Below, piece by piece: positions 25,199 through 38,300 of a DNA stretch of 64,000 bases. The DNA comes from Silurus meridionalis (taxonomy: Eukaryota > Chordata > Actinopteri > Siluriformes > Siluridae): NCBI RefSeq assembly GCF_014805685.1, contig NC_060885.1, positions 28,921,132 to 28,985,131 on the forward strand, read 5' to 3'. Position numbers and translations under genes: made by a program. The notes under the pieces were generated by a model. It was not told the DNA's origin. It searched no databases and was given only the letters and a program-made list of their open reading frames with translations. Numbering within the stretch: position 1 is the first letter of the stretch; every line of letters begins with the position of its first letter.

Positions 25199-25758
25199 TA
25201 TTTAGTTTCTTCTTTTTCTTTCAGCTTCTCCCATTAGGGGTCGCCACAGCGGATCATCGGTCTCCATTCCCCCCTGTTCTCTACATCTGTCTCTTTCAAC
25301 CCATCTGCATGTCTTCCCTCACCACATCCATAAACCTCCTCCTTGGCCTTCCTCTTTTCCTCCTTCCTGGTGGCTCCATCCTCAGCATTCTCCTACCGAT
25401 ATACCCCATGTCCCATCTCTGCACATGTCTAAACCATTTCAATCTCGCCTCCCTCACCTTGTTTCCAAAACGTCCTACATGCCCTGTCCCTCTAATAAAC
25501 TCATTTCTAATCCTGTTCATCCTCATCACTCCCAACGAAAACCTCAACATCTTCAGCTCTGCTACCTCCAGCTCCACCTCCTGTCTTTTACTCAATGCCA
25601 CTGTCTCTAAACCATACAACATCTCAGGTCTCACCACAGTCCTATAAACTTTCCCTTTCACTCTCACAGATACCCTTCTATCACAAATCACTCCTGCTAT
25701 CACTCTTCTCCACCCACTCCACCCTGCCTGCACTCTTTTCCTCACTACTCTAACAGTT
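25199..25758 (-). mobile_element. 5'-truncated non-LTR retrotransposon (RTE-like), 3' end
   Basis: The - strand has an open frame of 149 codons (25745-25296) starting after KKRVQAGWSGWRR and containing MLYGLETVALSKRQE, ELEVAELKMLRFSLGV and GRRKRGRPRRRFMDVV. This is the region downstream of the reverse-transcriptase core in a common fish LINE. A short 3' tail with aaaagaagaaac follows. The RT core and endonuclease are absent. Clade assignment to RTE is tentative. Confidence 0.8.
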
Positions 25759-25837
25759 TAATTTATATACATTTTCATCACAGTCTACAAATTGAAGTGC
25801 AACAGTTTTAATGTATCAGATTTTTTGCAGATAATTT

Positions 25838-25840
<3 letters not shown>

Positions 25841-25906
<66 letters not shown>
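25841..25906. repeat. TA microsatellite
   Basis: Uninterrupted TA dinucleotides, about 33 units. Confidence 0.97.
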
Positions 25907-25909
<3 letters not shown>

Positions 25910-26439
25910 TTCTATATAAAGCACATCTCTTCCCATCAGCTCAGAGGAGAAAAGACGATGAATGGAAGAGATAATATAGTGGAGATCTAAATAGAAAGCT
26001 GTAAGTGGGCTGGCAAACACACAAACAAACACTGAGTCCTGAAAAAAGGGAACAAAGAAGGAGACAAATTGTTCAGGATTCGGACTGGTGAGAGATTTGA
26101 GATGTTTCATTCTTTATCCCTCACACCACGGTTTATAATTGGCACTAATTGCAGTACGCAGTTTCTTCAGTTCAAATTTAATTCGGTTCATAGTATGGAA
26201 CACAGTCATATATTTAACAAAAATAACCTTCACTTTAGTCCCAATTACTCTGAAGCTATTTTTTTCCACGTTCTCATAACCTTTTATAAAGCAGGTCTGT
26301 TAAGCCTCGTCTGGTGAAACACCACGAGGTTGGGTTTATAGCATTTCTTTTCTGACCTCCCTGATTTGACTTGGGTCACGCCCCGACCTGCTCACTGGAA
26401 ATTTTTTCGTTTGCGGCTAAGACGGCGTTTTGTGGCGTC

Positions 26440-27115
26440 AAGTCAAGTCAAGTTTATTTGTATAGCGCTTTTCACAACAGACATTGTCTCAAAACAGCTT
26501 TACAGAATTTAGTTAAGGTGAATGGTGTGCATTTATCCGGGATGAGCAGCCATGGCGACTGTGGCAAGGAAAAACTCCCTTAGATGTAATGAGGAAGAAA
26601 CCTTGAGAGGAACCAGACTCAAAAGGGAAACCCATCCTCATTTGGGTGACATCAAGAGTGTGATCATAAATCTTTAAACAATACAGAACACTGGAGAGTG
26701 TGAACTAACATGAGCGATGGAGTGTAAGATTATAAGTAATGTTCTTTCTACAGTCTTTTACAGTCATTATGGTTATAAAACTAGGAGCTACTGAGCAACT
26801 CAAAAAATACCTCAACATTTGAGATCATCACAGATCCAATACCAGCTTCTCCATGCCAGAGCCTTTAAACACTCAAGGAGGTCCAGTGTCAAAACTCCAC
26901 ATGAAGTGGGATCCAATTGGCACTGGTGCGTCTCTAGATGGTTCCGGATGTTTGCGGGGTCGGCACCTACTTCTTTAAAGGTCCACAATCTTCATAAGGT
27001 GGGACGTGACTGGGGCTGGAACAACCTCAGGATGCCTTGTGATGGGACGGGAACGGCGTGTTATAAAAGCAAATCAGACACAGGCTATTTAAATGCATAG
27101 TGGAAATAAATTCTG
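26440..27115. repeat. Dispersed fish repeat with tcaagtttatttgtatagcg motif
   Basis: Starts tcaagtcaagtcaagtttat, followed by gtatagcgcttttcac, cattgtctcaaaacagcttt, and ggcaaggaaaaactccctta. This sequence block is very common in teleost genomes. No coding sequence recognised; its mobile class is uncertain. Confidence 0.6.
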
Positions 27116-27263
27116 GTTTGTGGAAGGAGTCTCCAGTGTGAGTGCCTCTTTCAATTTTCCCAAAGTCCCAACAAACCAGTTGCCTACGTTTTCTCTGCAC
27201 TAACGAATACAGTACAAGATGAAACAGAGCAAAATGCGCTTTTTGAATGAGTCCATGTTCGCT

Positions 27264-27632
27264 GTTGTACCTCCGCTCTTCTGGGTAGATGTTCCACTAG
27301 ATTTTGGAGTTGCTTGTGTAGATTAGTGTAAGATTATATAGGGAGGTACTGATGTAGTGAGGTGAGGATGCAATCAGGGTTCCAATTCACCTCAACGGTG
27401 TTTATTAGGGTTGAGGGATGGAGCTCTTAAAGCAGCAGATCTTCCACTCCCAACCCATGTAAAGGTTAATGGAGCTGGCTTCCTGCACAGGGGTTTGATA
27501 TTGTTTCCTTCTTATGTATTCAGACATCTTGTACGGTTGTGCCTCCAACATTGCGGTAACTGTTTGGAGAACCACCACATATGGATGGAAATGGCAGGTG
27601 TTCCAATAGATTTGCCCAAAATAGTGTATGCT
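27264..27632. mobile_element. MITE family A (copy 3, 5' damaged)
   Basis: Contains cttctgggtagatgttccac, ggtactgatgtagtgaggtg and a right end with caggtgttccaatagatttg and caaaatagtgta, in the same order as in the copy at 42.2 kb. Confidence 0.65.
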
Positions 27633-27639
27633 GATGGGT

Positions 27640-28060
27640 AAATCCACTAAGCGATACGCCTCATTACACGCTGTGTGGACAGAGGGACACGTTTGTTGTC
27701 TGGAGGCGTCAGACGCAAAGCACACATTCTTGTAATCACGGTTTCCTTCACCTCCAAAACCAATGGGCACAAGTCACTCTGACTACTTCTTCCCAGGTGT
27801 TTCTGCTTATCTCCTTGATGTCAAAACACGTAGAACATTTCTGCATGTGTATGTGACTATAAACACACACTCTCACACACACACCACCCAGATCTGTATC
27901 AGCAGCAGCAGAAAAAGGAGTGAAGAGAAAGAAACTGCTTTGCATTGACATCACACATTCCCAGGCAACCTGGGAGCCAGTGGTTGTTGTCAAGGCAACC
28001 GTTTCACCCTGAAATGTCTCCTGTCTTTGTGTGTGTTCACGTGACCCTTATGCTCCAATA
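27640..28060. other. Non-coding intergenic DNA
   Basis: No gene recognised. A short CA-rich stretch occurs near 27865-27885. Confidence 0.5.
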
Positions 28061-28880
28061 TTACCACAGTTTCACTACACTACCTTGCTCTAACTGTATG
28101 TAACGGATGTGTCCTAAACACCTATAATGCACTCAACTCCTGACCCGTGTAGGGAACCGTGTGTGATTTGGGACACGTCCATACCTGTGAGGGAAATGTA
28201 GTACAATGTAGTTCAATACAACGGTCCAGCTCAGCACTCAAAGATCACTATGAACTAAAGGTTTGCGATTTGGGATGCAGCATCCAGTGGCCTATATAGT
28301 GAGCACGGTCTGCGGTTGAGAAAGTGGTCAGACGGGCTCGTTCATGAGGTTTGGGGCACATCTCATTTGGACTGAGATAGGGTGCCTAAACATTATTACC
28401 GGTATGTCCCAGATAACGGTGATGCGGTTTGGAGCGTATCCAAGTCAGCTGAAGGCGGAGAGACATTTAGAATAAAGTTTATGTGGCATAGTAGTGAACA
28501 TACTCTAAGTGGTTTGGGACAGGTCCCTAATGAAGCAAAGTAAGACATTCTTAAGAGCGATTCTGCAGCAAATATAGTGAACTCCATAGCATTTGGGACA
28601 CGTCCTTTAAAAAAAACACAATGCAGGTGTTGCTGCTACAGTTGTCTTCTCGGTGAACAGTGTGTGGTTTGGGACACGTCCCTCATAATGATGAGGTTCG
28701 ATATCGATGGCCACTCAGCCAACAGCTTTTTCATAATGACCCAATTGTAAGTGAGCCTACGTAGTGAACAGCATGCATTTAGGAAGTGTCCCTAAAGCTT
28801 TAAAGTGTCCCTAAAGCTCCCTTACACCTTGAACACTGTGGGAAGTTTGGGGACACGTCTATAATGAACCATTGGGAAGA
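28060..28880. repeat. Degenerate tandem array, period about 80 bp
   Basis: The phrase tttgggacacgtcc or a close variant recurs near 28161, 28268, 28346, 28512, 28588, 28665, 28779 and 28845, often preceded by a tagtgaacag-like phrase. Spacing ranges from about 66 to 115 bases with a mode near 80. Confidence 0.75.
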
Positions 28881-29221
28881 CATTAGTGTTGGTATTTGAT
28901 GCGTGATGGTTTCAATGATCTTCCAAGAACTAACTTTGTGCTACATTGTGCTGCTGATGATCCCCTCAATGGACTTCAGGCAGCAGGAAGCACGAACATC
29001 AGTTCCTACAAAGCAGAAAGCAGGAAGTACAAGACGGCCGAAGATACGGGTAGATATTTATTGCAGCATCGACAGACCATGAACAGCATGACCATGAAAG
29101 TGATCAACAAAAACGAAAGTGTACCTGAGGATAGCATGAGACTCTCAAGCACCAACATGAAACATACATACAGAGAAAAAAAAAACAAAGTATGTATTAG
29201 GATCAAACGAATACACATCAT

Positions 29222-29638
29222 GCAGACAAAAATATTGGAACACCTCTTGCAGATGTATGTGCTTTTCCCCCGCCAAAACTGTTCCCACATAATTGTATAG
29301 GATCTCTTTGGATGTGGTTGCATGAAATTTCCACTTCACACAAGCAAGGAGACCCAAAAACTGTTCCAGCTCCATGAAGAGATCATTACATGATCTAGAC
29401 TGGAAGATCTTCTGCCTATACAGCCAGAAAACCTATTGGGATGAATGTGAACACTGATTGCAACCCCCGGCCTCCTCACCTCACTTACATCAGTACCAAC
29501 ATTCTCGTGGCTGAAGGAATCTCACAGAAACCGAGCTTTTTAGAACAGCAAACAGCGACTAAATATGGAATGGGATGCTCAAAAAGCACATAATGATCAT
29601 CTACTCAGGTGTCCACAAGCTTTTGTCCTTATAGTATA
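29222..29638. mobile_element. MITE family A (copy 4)
   Basis: Left end cagacaaaaatattggaaca, right end caggtgtccacaagcttttg. The interior includes cacataattgtataggatct. The terminal repeats are inverted. It abuts the family B element directly. Confidence 0.7.
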
Positions 29639-30003
29639 CACAAATCAGGCATAACATTATGACCATTGGCCTAATATTGGGTTGGTCCCACTTTTGCTGC
29701 TCAAACACTCGTGAGCGTTAACACCATTAACTTCTTCAGCAGTTTGAGCTACAGGACCTCACGCGCCACGACCCTGGTTTAGCACTCGGACCGCTTTTGA
29801 TAGACCACTGCAGACTGCTTACAATCGCTGCAGTTTTGAATCCTTACACTCGCCCATTTTTCCTGCTTCGAACACGTCAACTTTGAGAACAAAATGTTCG
29901 CTTGCTGCCTGAAAAATCCCACCCACAGGTGCCATGATGAAGAGATAATCAGTTGTTCACTTCAACAGTCAGTGGTTATTAAGTTATGCCTGATCGATGT
30001 ACA
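29637..30003. mobile_element. MITE family B (complete copy)
   Basis: Left end tacacaaatcaggcataaca. The right end in complement is tacatcgatcaggcataact. The inverted ends start with TA, as expected for a TA target. About 365 bp with no coding sequence. Confidence 0.7.
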
Positions 30004-30600
30004 TCCTATAATGCACCTGTAATGTCCTATAACTACATTCATAAATATTCCATACCCGATATTACAATTGTAATCTAGCAAACGGCTCGGGCATCGCCAG
30101 GACCCGACCTGTAGATTGGATGGAACTCCATGGTAGAAAGCTCTTCAAAGATACAGAGGAGAGTAACGGTGAGCGTTCTTGCGACTGATGTATTATGAAT
30201 GCATTAATTAGGTTCCTGACCTGCAAGCTCCTGAAAATACTTCCATGCTCGTTCCCTGAACGCGAATCGCTTTCGGATGGCTACATTCGGCGCTCGTTTG
30301 TATAATATGCTAATTGTGATCTTTCCAGGACGGGCGTCTGAAATTTACACGCGACCCCAGCTGACGTCGAGCGGCAGCTACAGGGGAAATGCGTGAACCC
30401 CTGCTGATCGCGGCTATGTTTTCTGTGTTTCTGTGTCTACTCTGCGTCAAAGCGGACGATCGGAAAATAACATCTGGCGACGTGTACGCATATATAACGT
30501 TCATCACAGTGGCTGGATTGTGTTTTGAAATGTTCAACATGTAAACTTTTAGCAAGGGCTTTTCATCACACTCTTCATTTCCCTGGATGAGGAGAACAGA
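30004..30600. other. Non-coding intergenic DNA
   Basis: No gene or repeat family recognised. Confidence 0.5.
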
Positions 30601-30602
30601 AG

Positions 30603-30605
<3 letters not shown>

Positions 30606-30651
<46 letters not shown>

Positions 30652-30738
30652 AAAAGCTACATGAATAGATTGTCACATACACCAAGGAGGAGAATATGGT
30701 TTTATATGAGTTTGTTGATTGATAGCAGGGAAATCTAG

Positions 30739-30775
<37 letters not shown>
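30606..30775. repeat. Paired CA and GT microsatellites
   Basis: CA run 30606-30649 and GT run 30741-30774, in opposite orientation and about 90 bp apart. Confidence 0.95.
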
Positions 30776-30776
<1 letters not shown>

Positions 30777-32184
30777 TTTACCCTGTAAAACAGTCCTATA
30801 AAACCCATCAAACAACAAGAAAATAGAGGACCAAAAACTTCCCTCAGCAGAATAAGAAACCTTCCCCACACACTCACTACACCATAGCACAGGCCCCGTC
30901 CCAAATACCACTAACGAATTAAGGTTTAGTCAACTACTTCAACTACTGAGCTGGCTTTCTAGGGAACTTTATATCCTTAGACACCAGAGTCCCAAATCCT
31001 CTGCAGGCTCTAAATGGGAAGTATCTTTAATAGGTGCAGTACATCGGATGTAATCGATGTATGTCTGACTACCGAGGACGAAACAGAAGAATAAGCAATG
31101 TTCTACCGTCTATTTCCTACACTCCGATTAGCCCTAAAGACAAGAGAACGTAAACGTCCTGACTTCACACCCTACGTAGCAGACCCTCGATCAGTTAGTG
31201 TCCAAGAAAAAAAAGAGCACAAATTCATTCCTGAGGTTCCATACTAGGTATTTAGTGCACTACTTAGGGTCGACGAGCCGTATTAAACACTCCGGTATAT
31301 CTAAATAGACATAAAGGAATGGGAGTTATTAGTTCTAAACCCTACATCACAGTACAGCCAAAAGGGAGGAGTCGTTTGGGACGGAGCCGAAGCGGCATGC
31401 AATACGCGCGGCTGTTTGTTATTTAGAAGAAAGATCGGATACATTATGGAGAGATATATACACACAGATATATATATATAGTAGTGCGTCCGTCTTATAC
31501 GGTGTTTAAGGCAATTTGTAAATATAAAGCTGTACGTAGGGCTTTTGACTAAACCTCGATTTACATCCAGCTTGTTTTTTTTCCTCATGGAAAAACAAAA
31601 AAAAAAACAAAGAACAAACAAAAAAAATGTAGTGTTAAATCTTGACATTGGCTTTCAATTCTTTTCTGAATGATTAAAAGAAAGAAAAAAAGAGGAAGAA
31701 AGGCATAAAAAAAGGTAGAAAAAAAGAAAGAAAGAAAGAAAGAAAGAAAGAAACAGACATGGGGGGAATATCAGAGCCACCTATGTGCTTGAGTCCATTT
31801 TTATAAAACCAATAAATAAAAGAAAGAAAAAAAAAAGACTAAAAGTATTTTTTATAAGGAAAGAACCACAGGAGGAAAATTATAGATAAATATATACATA
31901 TAAAATAAAAGACTGATACATGAGAAAATGTGGGTGAAACCCAACCGGATAAAAATGCGTGTGCGCTCACACGCACACACGCACACACGCACACACTCCG
32001 TTCATACTCGTGAAAATTATAAAACGGAACATTTCCAGCACTGATTTTTCAGGCTTCAAGATCTCACTTAATCCTTATCACTTCTTCCCTTCCTTTGCTA
32101 ATGTACTCAGTGTGTAGTAAACACTTGTGTCCAGAAGGGGGCTCCACTTCCTGCTCCATGAGAACGGGAAGCGAGAGAAATGTC
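30776..32184. other. Non-coding; includes probable lclat1 3' UTR
   Basis: The part next to 32184 should be lclat1 3' UTR on the - strand, but no convincing poly(A) hexamer was found. 31675-31755 is a purine-rich (gaaa)n stretch; 31965-32000 is a short CA-rich run. Confidence 0.45.
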
Positions 32185-32681
32185 TTAATCTTTCTTTCTT
32201 CCTGGCCCATCCTCTGTTCTTTTCAGTCGTCGATGGCACGCCAGCTCGATCAGCTCGACCCCGCCCATTACCTTCTGCTGAACCAGGAAGAAGATCAGCA
32301 CCACCAGGAAGTAGATGCGCACCGGCATCCAGAGCCAGAGTCCCAGAAAGGAAAAGGCGATGAAGGCGCTCCAGTAGCACAGCGACGCGGCTTTGATCAG
32401 CGCCACCCTCAGCTCGCTCTTGCAAGGTGGGATGCGGGCGTCGGCTTCGTCGAAGCGTTGCGAGCTGTAAAACGAGCGCAGACGCTCTTCTTTCTCCGCC
32501 CAGCGCTCCTGGCACCAAGCCTGAAGGGCACCGGCTTCCTCGGGCAGGGAGGACACTGGGTAGCGTCGCACATGAAAGTGGATCTGGTTTGGGAAGGTTC
32601 CGGCCAGCAGGTGGCGCTCTGTCTGAGGGGCGCTGTGAGGGTATGCTACGGTGATGTCGTGCAGAGCGTCCAGATTGTCCG
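32185..32681 (-). CDS. lclat1: lclat1 terminal coding exon
   Basis: Acceptor gtgttttacag, then codon G|CG and DNLDALHDITVAYP. It includes the EKEERLRSFY and IPPCKSELRV blocks, two hydrophobic spans and GGVELIELAC. Stop TAA is at 32187-32185. Codon use is GC-richer than the flanks. Long open frames on the opposite strand of this exon are shadows. Confidence 0.95.
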
Positions 32682-35110
32682 CTGTAAAACACACACAAGA
32701 CCTGAGGTGAAGCCGTTTGATGTAGAACTGCAAATCTTTGCTCATTTATACTCCGCTATGTAGCTAGATTTATGTAATAAACAAATAAACTAAAACTGGG
32801 GAATACTGAAATCTCCCGAATCTGAGAACCTGGTGTTGTTCTTCACTCATTACTAGCTACATCTGAAATCAACTGCCACATCCGAGAAGATTTAATCATT
32901 GTTAATTATGTTCTGGCCAGTCGGGCGCTACAAACAAAAGTCTGTGTTTAAGCGTTGCTTGAAAAGGTCTTATTTATACATATATTTTAGAAACCATGAC
33001 TCTGAATGCTGTGATTGACTGGTCAAAGGTACAATTGCCAATGAGCATGCACAGTTTCTTTTTTTATTTTATTTTTTTTACAGTTTCAGAGAAGAAACAT
33101 TGCCTATTATCGCTTAAAGAACATTTAGACTTCTAAAACCTTGTTAAAAGGATAAATAAACAAAATAAAAAATAATAAAAAAATCAAGGTTACGTAGTGC
33201 TGCAGTACTAAATATATTTTGTAGTATAGTCAGTAAAGGTCAATCTATTTATCGATTTTGCCCATTAATCGGCACCCATAGTTTTTCCGGGTTGCGTGAT
33301 TTAATGCAAGGCCTCTAGGGGCGAATCACTGATGCCATGTTTTTTAAAAGTGTCTTTTTAATTTTATTCATTTTGGATATAACTGCTTTTATTTATTTAG
33401 AGTGTTATTTTCAGTTTAAATGTCTTATTTTCCTCAATATTTATGAATATAATTAATATATATCATTTAGCACATTTTCAAGGATCAATTCAGTTTTTTG
33501 TTTTAATTTTTGTAATAAAGTTCCGTACAATTGGACATTGAGTGTTGTTTTTTTTCCCAGTATACATTTTAAAATCTGTCGGTTGATTAATTGGTTATGG
33601 TGAAGTACAATCCAACCTAGCTACTGGTATCGGTAAATTCCACTAATTGGTCGACCTCCGATTTTATATAGTAGTACTAAAGGACCGGATATGTAATAAG
33701 AACTAGAAAACAAGAGATAGAAAACGAATGAAAATCTCGAAATAACCACAATGAGGGCAAAAGTATTGGAAGACATGACTTTTCCAGTCATATATCATAC
33801 AGCCCCATTCTTTATCATGCTTACTTTCAGTAGATCATTTTTACATATAACAAAGACCAAGTACTACAACAGAGTTGATCGGCCCCTTTACTGTGGGTGC
33901 TTCTATGCTGCGGAACAATTTAAAGGTAAAAGGTGCTTTAGAGGTTGACCAATAGTGAATTTAACCAATACTGATAGATCGATAAATCAACCGATACTGG
34001 CAAAAAAAAAATCTAATGAAAGTCTAATTCATATATTATTTAGGACATTTTCATGAATCTTTATATTATATATATAATATAAAATATAAAGATTCATGAA
34101 AATGTCCTAAATAATATATGAATTAGACTAATAAATAATGAGGACATGCATTCAAACTGAAACTAAATTTTAACATTCCAAATAAATAAAAACAGTGATT
34201 CGCTCTAGAGGCAGATCTCATGCTGTACAACGCAACCTGGAAAAACTATCGATATGGATTTTTGATAGCCGATAGCTCCAGCAATCCAATATCGGTGCCG
34301 ATGAATAAGCAAAACAGAAGAATCGGTTGGCCTTTAAATTACAGTACAGTAAAATTATTTCTTCACATATCATAGTGAATGTTAGGAAGCTGGGGTCAGA
34401 GTGCAGGGTCAGCAATGATCAGACATTGCTCAAGGGCCCAAAAATGCCAACTTGACCTTTAGTAACCCAAAGCCTGAACCACTGAGCTAATCATCTAATC
34501 TACATCAGCACCTGACTTTACCAACACCCTTGTAACTAAATGAATTTCACACAACTCCAAAATCGAGGGGAACATCTTTCACGAAGAATGCAGGGTATTA
34601 AAACAGCAAATGGAGGCTAAATATAGAATGGGATGTTCAAAAAGAAGATCATTTTATGAGCCATATAGCGTCCCTGTTCCTGTTTAAGAAAAAGTCATCG
34701 TTGCCTGATTAATTGTCAGAATATTTATTTATATCTGGGTTTTGCGATTAGCGCTCAGGCTTTTGTATTATCGGCAAGACGCGCAGACTTTAATATCCGT
34801 TTGCCGTCTGATAGCATCAAACCCTCCACGGCGTCTCGCCTGGTGAGTCAGCCTCGTCCCTGAAGATGCGCTCCTCGGAATATCATTCTAACGTTCTTAG
34901 TTGCAGCTCGCCAAAAAAAGCACCAACGCTTATCATGGTTTATTTCTGGCAAGGTGCCCGAGTGTAACTAGCTTTATATATAGCACTTTTAAATCCCCTG
35001 CAACACACACAAACTTTGGGCTGCTTACAGGAGTGACGCCTGCCAGAATTAAAGCATGGCCAATGTGTTTATTGGACAACATGCCCGGACAGCCACACAC
35101 AGCCACACAG

Positions 35111-35176
<66 letters not shown>

Positions 35177-35299
35177 TACTGGAATAGGATCTCTTGGCTG
35201 TAACGTCATAGAGTTTGACACCTGTTTAATGGTGCATTAGTATCATTCACACAGCTGTATGGCTGCCAGGTTTACTGCATTGCAGTGTGCGTGCGCGCG

Positions 35300-35335
<36 letters not shown>

Positions 35336-38300
35336 GCCTTTGCTCTACAATTAACGCTACCTGGAATATCAGAGTGTTCTAAGGAAAGCAGAAACAGTTC
35401 TATCTAGTTATTAAAGACAGAGAGGACAGGGATCAAATGGCAGCTGTGCGGGACTTTATGACAGACAAAAAAAAAAAACACATAGAACCGAATTATGGTC
35501 TGGAATGATATTTAAAAAATGCTGGAAAAACACATAAATGTGCAAATTTCAAGACATTCAATACAATTCGATACGTTTATCTCATTTATACACCTGAGCA
35601 GGATTAGGGGCCTTACTCTTAAGGGCCCAAGAGCAGCAGCTTGGTGCTGCTGGGATTTGAACAGTCCCAAGCCCGGATAAATGGGGAGGGTTGCGTTAGG
35701 AAGGGCATCCGGCGATAAACTTGTGACAAATCAAATAATCGGATCACGAATCAGAATTTCATACCGGATCGTTCGAGGCCCAGGTTACCAGCGACCGCCA
35801 CAGGTATCGTTAGCCAACAGGCTACTGGTGGAAATTGTGCTACTGTTGGCCGAAGGAGGAGAAGGAGAGGGGGAAGATGTCTTCAGATACAGCGGAGAAA
35901 GGAGAAGTGTAGGTTCGAGTTGGTACTATAAATGTTGGTGCTATGACTGGTAAAGGGGGCGAGATAGCTGATATGATGGAGAGGAGAAAGGTGGATATGT
36001 TGTGTGTTCAGGAGACCAAGTGGAAAGAGAGTAAGGCCAGGAACATTGGAGATGGGTTTAAACTGTTCTATAATGGTGTGGATGGAAAAAGAAATGGTGT
36101 AGGGGTGATTCTGAAGGAAGAGTACAGTAAGAGTGCAGTGGAGGTGGAGAGTGTTTCTGATGGGGTGATGAACGTGAAGCTGAAAGTTGAAGGGGTGATG
36201 ATAAATGTCATCAGTGCCTATGCTCCACAAGTCAGCTGTGAGATAGAGGAGAAGGAAAATTCTAGAGTGAGTTAGATGAAGTGGTGAAGAGTGAACCTGG
36301 GAATGAATGATTGGTGATTGGAGCAGACTTGAATGGGCATGTAGGTGAAGGAAACAGAGGTGATGAGGAGGTGATGGGTAGGTATGGCCTTAAGGAGAGG
36401 AATGTGGAAGGGCAGATGGTGGTAGATTTTGCTAAAAGGATGAAAATGGCAGTGGTGAACACATTTTAAGAAGAAGGAGGATCATAGGGTGACGTATAAG
36501 AGTGGAGGAAGGTGCACACAGGTGGACTATGTTCTATGTAGGAGATGCAACCTGAAGGAGATTGGAGACTGTAAGGTGTAGCCAGACAGCATAGAATGGT
36601 GGTCTGTAGGATGGTTTTTGAGGTGAAGAAGAGGAGGAGAGTGAAGACTGAAAGAAGTATTAGATGGTGGAAACTGAAGGAGGAAGACTGTAGTGATAGA
36701 TTCAGGGAAGAGGTCAGACAGGGGAGAATTGCGAGAGAAAAGGGAAATGAAAGTCAGTGGGAGTAATACAGAGTTCATGTGTGTGAATGAGAGAGATGGC
36801 AGTGAAGAGGTAAAGTTGCCAGGAGAAGAGGTGGTGAAGGTGGAGGAGTCGTAGTACCTGGGGTCAACAGGGCAAAGTACTGGAGAGTGTGTTAGAGAAG
36901 TGAAGAAAAGAGTGCAGGCAGGGTGGAGTGTGTGGAGGAGAGTGTCAGGAGTGATTTGTGATAAGGGTATCTGCAAGAGTGAAAGGGAAAGTTTATAGGA
37001 CTGTGGTCTCACCCCTAATGGGAGCAGCCAAAAGAAGAAGTTGTCATACAGCATAAAAAAGCATGGTGTGTGCGTATTTCCAGGACCAGCAGGAATCAGG
37101 TGGAGAAAACTGATCATTAGCAGAGTGTTTAGCTACATGGTAACGCTGGAGTCATGGCAATGTCGCATCTGCATTTTTTTTTTTGGCTCCATCCTTTAAT
37201 CCTATTACACTGAGGAATTAGTCTGTGAACTGAGAGCTGGTGATGTGTTGCATTTATAAATGTCCAAAAAATATATATATAAATTATTAATATTGTTTTT
37301 CTATTATTATATTTATAAAAAAAATGAAATACTGCAAGGAAAAATAAATAAATGTCAAAAGAATATCTTAGAATATCCATCTAAAATGTATTTACTTACT
37401 TTGCTTTTATTGAATTAATTAAATAAATACATTTATTCAATAAAGAAATAAATCAAATGCAAGTAAAAATAAGTCAATAAATAATGCAATTTATATGTAT
37501 ATTGTTTTTTATGTATATGTTACCAGTTTATAGTATAATAAATTGCAATTACATTATTTTTTAACTACAATAAATCTTAAAATAAATACAATAATTAGAA
37601 AATTTAAAACAGAAGATAATCAGTTTCCCCATAAACAATCGATAAAAAACAAAATAATTAAAATCCCTTTTCAAAAACTGAATTTAGCCAGTACTCCAAA
37701 ACCCCGCGGCTTAAACAATGAAGCGGCTAATTTATGGATTTTTCCTGGGTTTTTCCCGGGTTCACAAGCTTCAAGCCAAAAACCTGAGCCCTGTAACATT
37801 AGACCAATCAAATTGCCGAACGGGTTCAGGTGAACCAATGAAGTTCTTTTTTTAAATCAGACGCGCTCCCACTGAATCGGGCTGCACCACATCATAAATA
37901 TGGATGAGGTTCCTCTGACGTTTGACCTGCCGCTCACTCGGACTGTCAATAGGAAATGCGAATCATTCGTCACGCTGAAAACAACCGGGCATGAAAACAC
38001 ACTTCACCTGTGTTCTGAGCTGCACGGCATCGGGAGAAAAGCTTCACCGATGGTGATTTTTAAACTCACGACGATGCCAAAAGAAAAACCCTCGAGAGAA
38101 TTTGATGTGAAAGGAAGGAGGAAGACAGTGAACAATGACTCTTGGTAGGCTACTGTTTAGATACAAGCCGTGTAACAGACATTGTCTTTCGTTAAAGCCT
38201 GTGTAAAGTTCATTAGTTTCAATGTAGACACCTGCGGCTTATAGACAGGTGCAGCGTATTTATGCTCAAAATAAAAATCTTTGTAAAATTGGGTGCGCTT

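Noticed and set aside
32095..32763. 222-codon + strand open frame and 206-codon - strand frame over the lclat1 terminal exon
   Set aside because: They are shadows of the GC-rich lclat1 exon on other frames; only the frame ending at 32185 matches a known family.
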